Of a stretch of DNA of 64,000 nucleotides, positions 51,201 through 62,558 are shown piece after piece. The stretch is from Loxodes magnus. Its lineage: Eukaryota > Ciliophora > Karyorelictea > Loxodida > Loxodidae. The DNA lies in contig CAMPDV010000063.1 of the NCBI GenBank assembly GCA_946699065.1, positions 788,501-852,500 on the forward strand, given 5' to 3'. The position numbers and the translations under genes are program-made. The notes under the pieces were generated by a model, which ran no database searches, was not told where the DNA came from, and worked only from the letters and a program-made list of their open reading frames with translations. Position 1 is the stretch's first letter; each line of letters opens with the position of its first letter.

Positions 51201-54200
51201 GCCTATTGAACGTACAAACTAATGTATAGAAACTAGTTCAAGAATTCAAGAACATAAGAGCGAATGTGACTACATAGTTAGAAGGTAAAAGGATTTCATT
51301 TCCAAGATTGTTCTTCCTGTCAGATGGGTAATTAATAAGTTTCTTGAGTAGTAGTTACTCAGAACATGCTCATTTTGTTTTTCCTAATATAAAGGAATTT
51401 TATATATAGGATGTTCATATGGGTGAAAAACAGTCTTAAAGCAGTACGAGAAATCTGACATAAGCTTTAGCAGAAGAATGTTTCCATAAGAAGGTACTAG
51501 GAATGATAGGATCGTAGATGGAAATTTTCCTTTTTGAAAAATCAATTCCTTTAGATTTTTCCAGAGAGTCAAGCTAAGAAGGCTATAACATCTTAGAAGA
51601 TATTGAAAAGAGTATGCAAGAAACTGTTCGATCTTAGATCGGAAAAGCGATTTAGGATTTTCCAAAGGAAAGCTTAGATGAATGGGTGTAAGATTGGAGT
51701 CTTTAAGCGATATTAACCTCAATCCATTTAATTTTGACACATGAGATATCAGATTTGCTTGAGTAAGGAGGCGAAATTTAAGTAGTTTAAAATAAATTGT
51801 AGGAGAAAAGCTTAGACGGTTTATACCATAGACTTCTGTTCTGGATTGAAAAATTACTTAACTGTTAGAAGTAAAACTAGCTATTCAAAGGCATGCCGCT
51901 TTAAATGCAGTCAATACTTACTCATTTAATTTACTTTAAGGAGTTAGTTTGGGAACTAAAAAATGAAAAGACCCTCAAGCCAGATTTTGAGTGGTATAGT
52001 TAAATGCGTCTCTACTGGATGGAATCTGAAGAAATGGTAAAAGTAGAATGTGGTGGATGGGCGACTTATCAAGGTAATGAATATCTTTCCTTATATCGCA
52101 GCTTTTTAAATCCTTTAACAGTTAGGTACATGCTTCACGTGGCTAGCACCTTCCGTGAAAGAAGCGCTGTACATATAATGGGAGAATAGAACAATATAGT
52201 ATAAGAAATGGCAAGCATATGCACTTAACCATACTTCACATGTCAATGTAATTCTGAAATCAGTCAAAGTTTACTTATGTAGTATCTAAACGGAGCAGCT
52301 CTCACTAATTTCTGGGTGCTTTTTTAGAATGTTGAATACTTAAAAATATAAGACCTGCAAGCTCTTGTTAAAGAGGTTCAGATGGTATAGTAATAGTTCT
52401 TAATAGCAGAATTACCATCATCTGAAAGTATAAAGTAAAATAGTAATAGTCAATCAGGTAGCAAAATAGATAACTAGAAGTCTGAAGACCAAGAAAGCGT
52501 GAACAAAGATGAAGATAGTAGTGAAGAGGAATAAGACCTAGAAGAAGAAAGGAAAGCGTAATTAAAGAAAGAAACATAAAAGTATGTTTTAAAGTAACTG
52601 GAAAGAGAAAAGAAAAAAGAAATAGAGCAAGATTAAGATATTGAAGATTAAGACTAAGACTAAGACTCAGATCAAGATAATGAAAACGAAAACGAAAACG
52701 AAAATGAAAACGAAAATGAAAACGAAAATGAAAACGAGAAATAATCCAACTATAAAATTCAGCAGTTACAAGAAGAACAGCAGTCTTCTAAATAAGATAG
52801 TTTGACAAGTATATCAATGGAGTCATCTAGTAAATCTGACACTCCAAAAGCATCACTATAAAAATCAATCTCTCCTTAACTAACTTAATTCAGCGTATTT
52901 ATTCACTCATCTATTAAAATTCCAAATATCGAATTAGGACCGATATATACCTCTTTTAGAACTATCTCAATCATACCACCTTGTAACAAAGTTCTCCTTG
53001 AAGCTCTATGCATTACTCATGGAATAATCGAAAATACTACTGAAATAGCAACATTACCTTTGAAGTAGATTATCTAGTTTTAGAATACAATCTTACCAAA
53101 GTCACTTAACATAATAGACCTAAAAGCAGTCTGTGAAATTGTCAAGAGTACACTTAAAAACTCTTTTAAAAGCATTTAGGAAATAAAGCAGGCATTTGCC
53201 TATAGTTTAGCTTAGATATGTCATCTGAAGTTCCCAGACTATAAAGAATAAACTAACAAATACATTTACAACATCTTTGACGTTAGGATTCCTATTATAT
53301 AAAACACTGACGTTACTAACAGTCTGAAGCAGTTTTCAGCTAAAAATGGTCTTCAAACATTGGAAATTTAATATTAATAAGTAATTCAGATTTTATAGGC
53401 GCTAGGATTTAATAAAATCGTATGTCTAACAGGATAAATAGGCAAAACAACATCCATCCAAATGCTAGGCCATGTACTGAAAGAACTTAAAGGAGTGTAG
53501 CTCCATACGTTTGAACTATGGCCAAGTGCATTGAATATAGATACTCTGATTTCAAAATCAGATGCTTAGGGACTTATTTATAGAATTATTGAAGCTGCAT
53601 CTTAATATAATATGTCAGCATTACTGTTTAAGACTCTAAACATTCAAGAATACATGCTTTAGTTCTTACTGTAAGTAGTTGAGGTAAGGAATACTATAAT
53701 CCTTCCAAACGGAGTTTTACAGAAATGGCCAAAAGATTTATGCGTTATAATCGAAACTACTCATATAGGAAAATTACCCCCATCTTTCATCGGTAATATG
53801 AGCATTGTTCACTCTTATAACATTACATGGGAAGATCTTATGGAAAATCTATACTTTAAAATAGAGTAAAACGGAGACTTTTTAAAGATTGGTATGTCCT
53901 AACTATTTGTCAGGCAGAAAATTAACTCAACGCTAATAAAATTCATAGCTCGTATTTGCAAGAACTGTAAACTTAGTAATTAGAAGCAACTTAAGATGGT
54001 GTACAGTTTCCAGAACCTACTTTACTTACTACTTAAGAAACTAATCCAGTCCAATGAGAGGTTAGAGCCTCCTGATATTTTAGACATAGCCTTATAGATT
54101 AGTTTAGTGCAAGGAATACTAACCTAGCTAACTCAAGATTAGAGAGCGATATTCTATTAAGAATGGAAGCATATTCAAATGGATTAAAGGTACAAGATAC

Positions 54201-57200
54201 CTGGGGAATCTTTGCTTGATTACTATTGGGATTCTGATAGCTTGTAGTTTAGACATATCAGCACTGGTGAATGGCCTCTTTACTCCAATACCTTAATATA
54301 CCAAAACCACTACAACGTAATAGTTCCTACCTAGATAATGCAAGAGGATAGATAAAGCTTGGAGCTATTAAGTGAATATTTCCCTACAATTCACTTGATA
54401 GGTAAGCAAGGACATGGAAAAACTACTCTTATAAGATATAGCAAAATCCTGGCAGAACCACATTGCTATACGTATCAATCAGCAATACTATTCCCTATAA
54501 ACTGGACTAACTAGAATATCTTGATTGATGATCTTAATATAAGTGATGGCAATAAATATGAGCAGCTACTATCATTGTAGAGATAATAGGGATATTATGA
54601 TGACCAATTTCAATTCAAACCAGTCACTGGCAAGCAAATAATTGTCTTGAACAAATCCTCTGATTGGATGGTTTATGATTCTCATGATTTTTTTATTTAA
54701 AGTCCAGGAGACGAAGAATGCTACGACATTTTCATTAAGATAATTACAAACTGGACCATTCTGTACAAATACAAAGATTTGCTATACAATGCTACAAAGA
54801 AAGTCTTGGAAAAAGAGTAAAAGGATTGCAAGAATCTGACTTTCCAGACTAAAACAGTCTACAGAATAATATGGTAGAGCTAGAAATTGGGAGATGAATG
54901 CTTATAAACGTGTTAGAATCAAAATGAGGTGATAACCAAAATGTGAAGCACTTCTATACTTTTATCTATTACAAACGATAGTAAGCTCATAAAAGCAATA
55001 AGCAAGGAGTTCTTTGGAGACTATAAAATTAAAAATATCAATATTTAGAACTACATTGACCAACAGTCATTGAACAGTAACAAAATAGTTAGCACCACTG
55101 ACATTATTTAGAAGATAAAGACACCATTAACTACTTACTTTTGCACTTGTGATAGCTCATACTCAATGCCTTAATGGACAAAGAGTATATAAATGATACA
55201 GTTTGTATGGAATATATGCCATCTTTTAACAAGCTAGAACACTTAGATCACGATCATATCCCCACATGGATAAGGAGTATTTGAGCTGCTTCAAATAAGC
55301 TGTGCTTTAATTAACCACTAGATTAAGTTTATAATGACTAGCGAAGATATTTTCCTTTAGAATCCAAATTCAGAAGTTTTACTCTACTATGACTACTTCA
55401 AAAAGAGTGATGAGGAAAGGAGTAAAATACTATAAAAATTGGTATAGCTAGCAGTGCAGTAGTCAATTCAGAGCATGTTCTAAGGAGTTAACATCTAAAA
55501 TAGGATAATTCTAATTTTCAACTCGATGGAAGACTATCAACGTAATTTCTTGGATAAATACCAGGTTAATGTCGAAAGTTTATTTTAGGTAGTTGTGAGA
55601 CCATAGGAAAAGATAAACAAGCTAGTGAGATAATAGATAGAGTATATTAACTTTTAGAAGACATACATAAATGAGGTTTACTCTGGAATAACTAATGGAC
55701 TGAAGTACTTAAGCGAATAAGGTATCGATATTTCTTATATCAAAGCGCTTTAACTTATTGAAATGTGCGATAAAGTAAGTAGGAAGTTAGTCTAGTCAAT
55801 GATGGATAGAAGATCGACTATAGACTAGATTTTAACCAAATTGCTTTACTAGAAGTAAATCCTTGACGATCCTAGTTTGTTAGGTACTAATACAGTCAAA
55901 ATTCAGAAATTAGATAAAAATATAGCTTCATTGAAATAGGATTATGAGGAGAAACAGGAAGTAGTGGAAGAATCCAATCAAAACATTAGTAGAATTTAGG
56001 TCAGATTAGATATTTTGGAATCACAGCTCAAGTAACATCTTGAACCTAAGAAGCAAAACATTGAAGAAAAGTTCAAAATTTTGCAAAACATCGATGCAGA
56101 ATAATGGGCTAACTTGTAGACGCTTGTACCAGAAAAATCCTTCGACTTTTCCATAATTCTAACTCTTGCTCTTATAATTACCTAAGACTAATAACTAACA
56201 AAAGAGTAAGTATATGAAACTTTAAAGGAAAAAAAGAATGTTACAATATAGCTAAGAAAACGGAACTAAGAGACATTTCCTCCTTTTATTTGCTTAAAGC
56301 TAGCTGAGACGGTAGATTAGGGTAAACGCAAAATTAAGCAAGCAGTCTGTAGCGCTACATATGACTATTTAGAAGCCCTTTATATGAACCTTCAGGCTAT
56401 GAACATTCTAGCTTCTAATCTTTAGGAATTTAATAGCTTAAAGGACTAACTTGAACATCATTAAAAAACTAAAACTTAGACTTAGCAATTTCTACAGAAG
56501 ACAGAGGAATCAATGTATAACCTAACGCTTATAAAGAATAAACTAGCGAAGGAAAATGTGGTTAAAGAGTAGTCTAAAGAGTCTATTTCAACCTGTGTTG
56601 TCTCTTTGCTAGATAGATATAAGCTGAAGTAAAAAACAATATAGCAACATCTGGATAATTTGCTAGGAGATGTTCTTATGGCTTCATTGTCCACTTTGTT
56701 TTTAGGTGTTGTTGAGCCAGACTAAATTGTATAAATCCGCTCGAAACTCGCTAAGTGTGTAACGAATGATTTTATCAAAATGAATGAAGCTTGGTATAGC
56801 GAAGAGTCTCATATATCTATCTTTAAGAAGATCTTGAAACATCTTGGATTGAAGAAAGAAATGGACTAGAAACTAACTCTAGTACTTGATGAAGGTTAGG
56901 TATCTGAAGCTATTTTTAGTTACTTCTACACTGTAAGCACACCGTATTTCTTAGACTCATATGGAATATTCTACGAACTATTGACAGAGATAGTAGATCT
57001 CCCTATTAACAAAACAAGCAAAAGTGTTAAATTTATCTATATGGGATTGTAGCCAGCTGAGCTGGAAAATAGTACAAATGGATTTTTAACAATCGTATAG
57101 TACAAAAATTAATTGGGAGATTGCTGGCATAACTGCAAAACAGACCGAAACGATAATTTCATTTTTCAGAGAGCTTTATTTGCGAATAACTACGGATAAT

Positions 57201-58555
57201 TAGACAAATGCATTCAGCAAGAAAGTACAATTATCAGATGTGACAAGTTGAATATCCCTGAAGCTTGGGCTAATTTAAAGGAAGTATTGCTGAAATACAT
57301 CGCTCCAGAAAATTACAATTCGTTGTAAGTTATTAAGAAAAAGGTGGTTGACCATAAGAGCAATTTATAGAACTAGAAAGTAAAGCTAGAAGAGTCACTA
57401 ATAGCAGGTGAGCAGGAATTTTTAAGTTAACTTAAAGAAGTCTAAACAATGGAGTAAAAGTTCAATAAGGCTGTCGACAAATTCAACTACACTATGAATG
57501 ACATTCCGTTACTTGCAGCGACTAGTCACTTGATATCCTTAATGTACTTAGCTGCTAAAAGCCAAAATTGCAAATACTCTTGGCCATTCTTCTTAGAAAT
57601 AATAGACTTGCTAGTTTCTAAGTCACTTAGAGACTTTAACAACAAAAAAGAAGGAGAACAGGTAGATGAGCAATTTTTCTATCGAAATCTACTGCCAAAC
57701 ATATGAAACCTATTTATATGCAGCATTCCATAAAATGAAACTATCTTGCTTAACTTAAGAATGGCAATTCAACTGTCTTAGAATCGAAATGAAATCTCCT
57801 AATAAGCAATGCAGTTGTTTTGAGATAACTTCATACCAGACTAGATAACTACTAAGACGATTAAAACCAAAACAGCAGATATTTTATTCTAGATAAAGCA
57901 GATATATGGAGAGGAGGTTAGCATTGATATCAATAGTAAGGAATTTTAATAGTCGAGTACATTCTGTAAAATATTGCTTGCTTTGAATGTTAATGATAAT
58001 ACCCAGATTTTCAGTTAATTAGCTAGGCAGTTCATATATGAAAGCTTAACGTAAGCATGGGATTTTGTTGAAGATATACCAAAATTGCATAACTATGTCA
58101 AAATGGCAAGTTGGTCAGTCCCAGTCGTTCTTTACAGTCGCTTGGGAATGAATGTTGTGCATACTATATGTGCATTAGCGAATTATTACTCAGTTGGACT
58201 GGAAGTTATAAGAACAGACTCAGGAAAAGAGGATGACCCAGCTGTACAGACAATTCTAAAATGTGCAGAAGAAGGTAACTGGGTTCTACTAAGCACAACA
58301 AAATATCCACCTTTCTTCAAAAAAGTTTTACAGAAGTTACAACTCCTAAGATCTTGCAGAAGCATAGTAAACTCTTTCAGACTCTTCATCGATTTACAAT
58401 GCATGGAAGACGTCGAAATGGATCTAGTGATAAACAAAGGAGTGGTATTTCATATGGACTACTTGAACCTAGAAGAAGTGGAAGGATATAACGATGTATG
58501 GGGAAATATGTTAGAAGGACCTCTGGAAATTAGTCGTGCAATTGCAAATGATTGA
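48260..58555 (+). CDS. Divergent dynein heavy chain with inactive AAA1
   Basis: The frame is uninterrupted over 3432 codons from the ATG at 48260 to the TGA at 58553-58555. The stem has the axonemal-type W...NVYRQYCIQRAKMVKHW region; the linker tryptophans (LLQWKQKFSKWKEVL) are TGA. AAA1 begins at about residue 1245 (WYSQMRLYWMES, NPLTVRYMLHVAS), but where GPAGTGKTET is expected it reads HIMGEQNNIVQEM, and the Walker B is lost. AAA2 has TGQIGKTTS. AAA3 at about 2045 keeps HLIGKQGHGKTT and LIDDLN. AAA4 is degenerate (SPHGQGVFE). The stalk coiled coils lie at about 2550-2800. AAA6 (CAEEGNWVLLS) is near the end, with no C-terminal domain. An acidic NENENEN tract lies between AAA1 and AAA2. Probably axonemal, but not a normal motor. 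Confidence 0.88.
52676..52742 (+). repeat. Asn-Glu codon repeat in the dynein gene
   Basis: Tandem GAAAA(C/T) hexamers encode about eleven Glu-Asn pairs, preceded by Asp-Gln repeats. The tract sits in an acidic insertion between AAA1 and AAA2, where dyneins normally have no such linker. Confidence 0.9.
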
Positions 58556-58756
58556 AAATTTTAAAATATCTATTTTAAGTTTAAATCTTAACGCATTTTA
58601 TACAATGTCTCTTTTCTTAATCCATCATATATAAGACATAATTTAATACTGAGTATTTGTTCTATATGTTGGAGTTTCAAATATTATCGATGTTTAATTT
58701 ATATTCTAGATATTTTAAAACTATATAACCACGAAGTAAACTATTTTTAATATAAT
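58556..58756. other. Short intergenic region
   Basis: About 200 bp of very AT-rich sequence separate the dynein stop from the next start. No other feature seen. Confidence 0.6.
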
Positions 58757-59980
58757 ATGGATGATCCAAATGAAAAGGACGTGCTTTCGTAGGAAAAGCC
58801 AATTATGATTAAGAAAAATATTATTGATAGAGATCCTCACTGGGGGGATGTTATGACGTTTATGCCTTTAACTCTCCTAGCATTACTGATAGTTTGACTG
58901 TTCTATTTCCATAGAAATTTCTGGGTAATTATTTGGATTGTTTACGCACTATTTCCTTTCCTAGACTATATAGCTCCACATGATAATGCAAATCTAAGTG
59001 AAAGAGTAGAGAAAACATGGGCTAATGACAAAAGATTTTTGATTCCCTTGTATCTATTTTGGGTAACTGATGTTGCTTTATACTTTTGGTCGTTGTATGT
59101 AGTATCAACTGGATAGTTAAATGGGTGGAAGGAATGGATGTTGTTCACATACACTTTAGGTAATCTATGTGGAGCAAATGTGGTTAATGGACATGAGTTA
59201 GCTCATAGAAGAGAGGGCTTATCTAAATTTATGGGAACCATAACCTTTGGTAAAATGATTTATTCTCATTTCTATATTGAGCATCTATTTGGTCACCATA
59301 TGAACGTAGCTACTGAAAATGACCCAGCTACGGCAAAGAAAAATGAAATTCTTTATCCATATATTATAAAAAGTGTACTGGGCGGCTTCAAAGATGCTTG
59401 GAAGATTGAAAATTCATGGTTTCATAGAAGAAAGAGAAGCGCATTTCACTACAGCAACAGAATGATTTGGTTTACCCTGCTCCACATCGTTTAACTAACA
59501 GCAGTTTACTATTTCTTAGGCAAGCAAACTTTATACTTTCATCTTTGGTATTCAGCTTGTGGTACTTATTTACTAGAAACTGTTAATTACATTCGTCACT
59601 ATGGTCTATAGAGGAAAATGAAAGAAGACGGTTGTTTCGAAAAGATTGGTTTCACTCATTCATGGAACGCTCCACAACGTTTCACAAATTACCTTCTTTT
59701 CAATCTCTAAAGACATTCCGACCACCACTACGATTCAAGTCGTCCTTACTAAGTCCTAAGATCATTAGAATAATCTCCAATAATGCCTCACGGCTACTCA
59801 GTCTGCATAGTCTTGGCAATGGTAACTCCAGTATGGTTCGCGATTATGAACCCATACGTAGATGCCTTGCGACAAGGTGAAGAACTAAAACCAGCAGTAA
59901 AAAAGAGAGTTCAATTCTTAATTCTAACTACTCTAATAGTTATCTCTGGTGGTTTGACATTTGCAATGCTATTTATTTGA
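58757..59980 (+). CDS. AlkB-type alkane/fatty-acid membrane hydroxylase (diiron)
   Basis: ATG at 58757, TGA at 59978-59980, 407 residues, close to the usual ~400 of bacterial AlkB. Histidine boxes are complete: HELAHRREG, EHLFGHHMNVATENDPAT, LQRHSDHHYDSSRPYQ, plus NYIRHYGLQ where the family has NYxEHYGL (Glu changed to Arg). Several transmembrane segments precede and separate the boxes. One Trp, in LLIVW, is TGA and Gln residues are TAA/TAG, so the gene is adapted to the host code. Predicted reaction: O2-dependent omega-hydroxylation of alkanes or fatty acids with rubredoxin-type electron donors, at the ER membrane. AlkB is mainly bacterial, so old lateral transfer is likely. It is less AT-rich than the flanks. 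Confidence 0.92.
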
Positions 59981-60713
59981 TAGAGATATGAGGATTATAT
60001 ACAACTTCTATATAAATTAAATCTTTTTTAAAACATGCTAATTAAAACAAGTTTAGTAAGGTAAATACTATCATTCTCTATACGAACCTACCTCATAATC
60101 TTAGTCAGTAACCCATTTAGATTTTTCAATATCTACTAGTCTTTATAATGTCATTGATACTTCGCTTGGCGTTATTTTTATTTCTTATCTATTCCCTTAC
60201 TTATTATGCTTTACATCTATAAATGATTTATATTCAAGAAAGTAATTTTAAGTAACTTGCTAGCCATGTAGTTAATTTTAGGAAACACTCTTATAAACCA
60301 ATGCTAAGTAGCATTTTTTATTTAATGCTAACTCGAAAAGCTAAATGTTATCATAAGAAGAATCCAACATGAGATGCATTAGCAAGAGGATAAGAAGTGA
60401 TTGATGATGTTCTTGTACCTAAGTCATCCGACTAAAAATTGAGTAAAGGATGAAGAAACTAATCTTAACTTAGCTCTCTTCCTGTATATTTTTAATTAGC
60501 ATCTCTCATTAAAATTATTATATCTCCTAGTTGAAGAAATATCTTGAATTGATACCCTAAAATACATAATAGGATCATCAAAATATTGAAATAGCAACTG
60601 AAGAAAAAAGGTAGTGAAGTAACAATTTTCTAATCTTAAGAATGTAGCCAATCTTGATAATATTGATACTATCATACTTATGTATGTCTAATATGGTAAA
60701 TGACATGCTTTTA
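59981..60713. other. Intergenic, nothing firm recognised
   Basis: AT-rich sequence between the AlkB-like gene and the next plus-strand ORF. I see no RNA gene and no convincing frame with both ends. Confidence 0.35.
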
Positions 60714-61409
60714 ATGCTATGATAGTGTAGCTTTGAGTGTAGATAAGAGAGTTATAAAAGAAAAATTCTGGATTAGAAGTCATTCAATAATCTCTAAGAG
60801 TAAGAATAATTTCTGAGTTCTTGTTCCAAAATTTGCTAGCATTCAGATTCTATTCGCTCCACTAAAGGATTAATTAATCTTTAAATTAACCTTACTATAT
60901 AAAAATTAAGTAATGAAGAGTAAATCAAATCATTACACTAAGTTATTAGATTCAATGGATAAGAACAATAGAAATTAACAGCCCATTAATTATTATCTTT
61001 TTACTAGGAAATACATAATAGATAGAGCTCATTAACTAATCTAAAACTTCAATAAGATAATCATTAAATTATTATTGAGAATATAGGTTAGATAATAGTT
61101 AACTGATCCTATAACTAGTACAAAGTTAGGTACTTTATTGAAGACTTAGATATAAGATTCAATAAAGATGTAATAAAAGATTCTTTGAATATAATGAAAT
61201 TTTAATTAATAGAAGGTAGTTTATGGATGAAAGAGTTAGACTAGACAAAAATTAGTTTTGGTAAAGGAAAGCTTATTATATATATGTACTTTTCTACTTA
61301 ATTTATATTATCAAGTCTAACACTCCATGCGCTATTACTCAAATCAAATTCGAAGATTGAAAATCCTTTAGATCGATCAAAGGATAAGGTGAAAATCGAA
61401 GCTCTTTGA
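60714..61409 (+). CDS. Unrecognised 231-residue protein
   Basis: ATG at 60714, TGA at 61407-61409. The interior reads as genuine protein: IRSTKGLINLQINLTIQK, FNGQEQQKLTAHQLLSFYQE and RYFIEDLDIRFNKDVIKDSL. Alternating hydrophobic positions in the second half suggest beta-strands or a leucine-rich-repeat-like fold, but no family motif is certain. The 3' end overlaps the convergent kelch gene by 71 bp, so the true stop may be earlier or reached by splicing. Confidence 0.42.
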
Positions 61410-62137
61410 ATGTTTGGTTAGAAATGGCAATAAGACTAATTCTAAGAAGGAAATTGGGCTTATAAGGCGTAAAGCGATTTAAAATCTCATATTCAGGTAG
61501 TTCTATGTCCTTAATACTGCTCATAAATTACTATGACTTAGTAATTCTAAAAATAGCAAGAAGAAACTACTTGTGTATATCTATGCAAAAACTCATATTG
61601 TAAGTTTCAGCTATCAAGCAATGAATCATACACTTGCATGATGTTCGTTTTTCCTTTTACTTTATTATGACCACCTATCACATAACATTTTCCAGAAGCA
61701 CAACAGCAGCCAAAACCTAGTGTACTTTCTATGAAACGGGAAATCTTTTTCTATTATTAGCTTTTATGGTTAAGCATCTCATTACCAAATATATCTGCTT
61801 CACTTTAATTCAGGATATAGATATTATAATTAGAGTCTTAAACGCAGCTACATTAAGAAGATTCGTCCAACAATGCAATGTCAGTTCGATTTTTTTTTTA
61901 AGAATCATGCAAGGTTAAAATATTAGCCTCAGCTCGTTTAACATAATATTGATTTTCATCAACTTACAACAAAAAATCTTTATATATATTGAAGTTATCA
62001 CTGATTTATGCATGTGAACTTATCTTCTTTCTATTAACTAAATATTCCTATATTTTCCCTTTTGATGTATAAAACAAGAAATTTCTCACAAAACGCTACT
62101 TATAAGCAAGATTAGTCAACACTTCGTACTTGATCAT
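61339..62137 (-). CDS. Kelch-repeat protein
   Basis: ATG at 62137, TGA at 61339-61341, with a 22-nt intron at 61510-61531; exons sum to 259 codons exactly. The N-terminal half is helical (KGKIQEYLVNRKKISSHAQI, QYYVKRAEANILTLHDSQ). The C-terminal half has kelch signatures: GKCYVIGGHNKVKGKTNIMQ followed by VYDSLLDSW, then DIELPEYEILNRF. Only two to three repeats are present, fewer than a full propeller. Kelch domains bind proteins, often as ubiquitin-ligase adaptors or cytoskeletal linkers; the role here is unknown. Confidence 0.78.
61510..61531 (-). other. 22-nt intron in the kelch gene
   Basis: On the coding strand it begins GTAATTTATG and ends TATTAAG. Removing it joins NYQVI to DIELPEYEI in frame. 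It has the same length as the first intron of the RING gene. Confidence 0.75.
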
Positions 62138-62558
62138 TAAAATACCCAGCTTTGCAAACTGAATTCCCTTTTGGTTACTTAACTTGCTTTTTCCTTTTTA
62201 CCTTAGAAAAATGATCTTAATAAGCTAATTTTATTTGTTTCCCACTTCTACTAAATGATTCATTTCCTTTTACTAGAATTGAAATTAATTTCTCAAAATC
62301 TTTATAAAAGAAAAGTAAGAAACTAGATCTTAGCTATTTAAGTATAAAGAAATGATTAATAGTTAGAAATAGAAAAAAAAGTAGATGAATAGACTTAGGA
62401 CACCAAAATTCTCTTATACTTAATGTAGTGAGAGCATATTTATGAAAGATAGTAATCGTACATTAGCAATTATTAGCACTGTTTAGGAATTTTAAATAAA
62501 CCATTTATAAATTTAATTATTTAATCTTTTATTAAATCAAAGAGTAATTAAAAAAAGT
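62138..62558. other. Intergenic between kelch and Q/N-rich genes
   Basis: Both flanking genes are on the minus strand, so this contains the kelch promoter and the 3' flank of the Q/N-rich gene. AT-rich; no motif recognised. Confidence 0.5.

Noticed and set aside
51384-51740. Minus-strand ORF of 118 residues starting MSKLNGLRL
   Set aside because: It is antisense to the dynein stem and shows no independent motif.
58186-58437. Minus-strand ORF of 83 residues starting MFITRSISTSS
   Set aside because: It is antisense to the AAA6 region of the dynein gene.
59632-59880. Plus-strand ORF starting MFRKDWFHSFMERS
   Set aside because: It is a shifted frame within the AlkB-like gene; the HSDHH box lies in the other frame.
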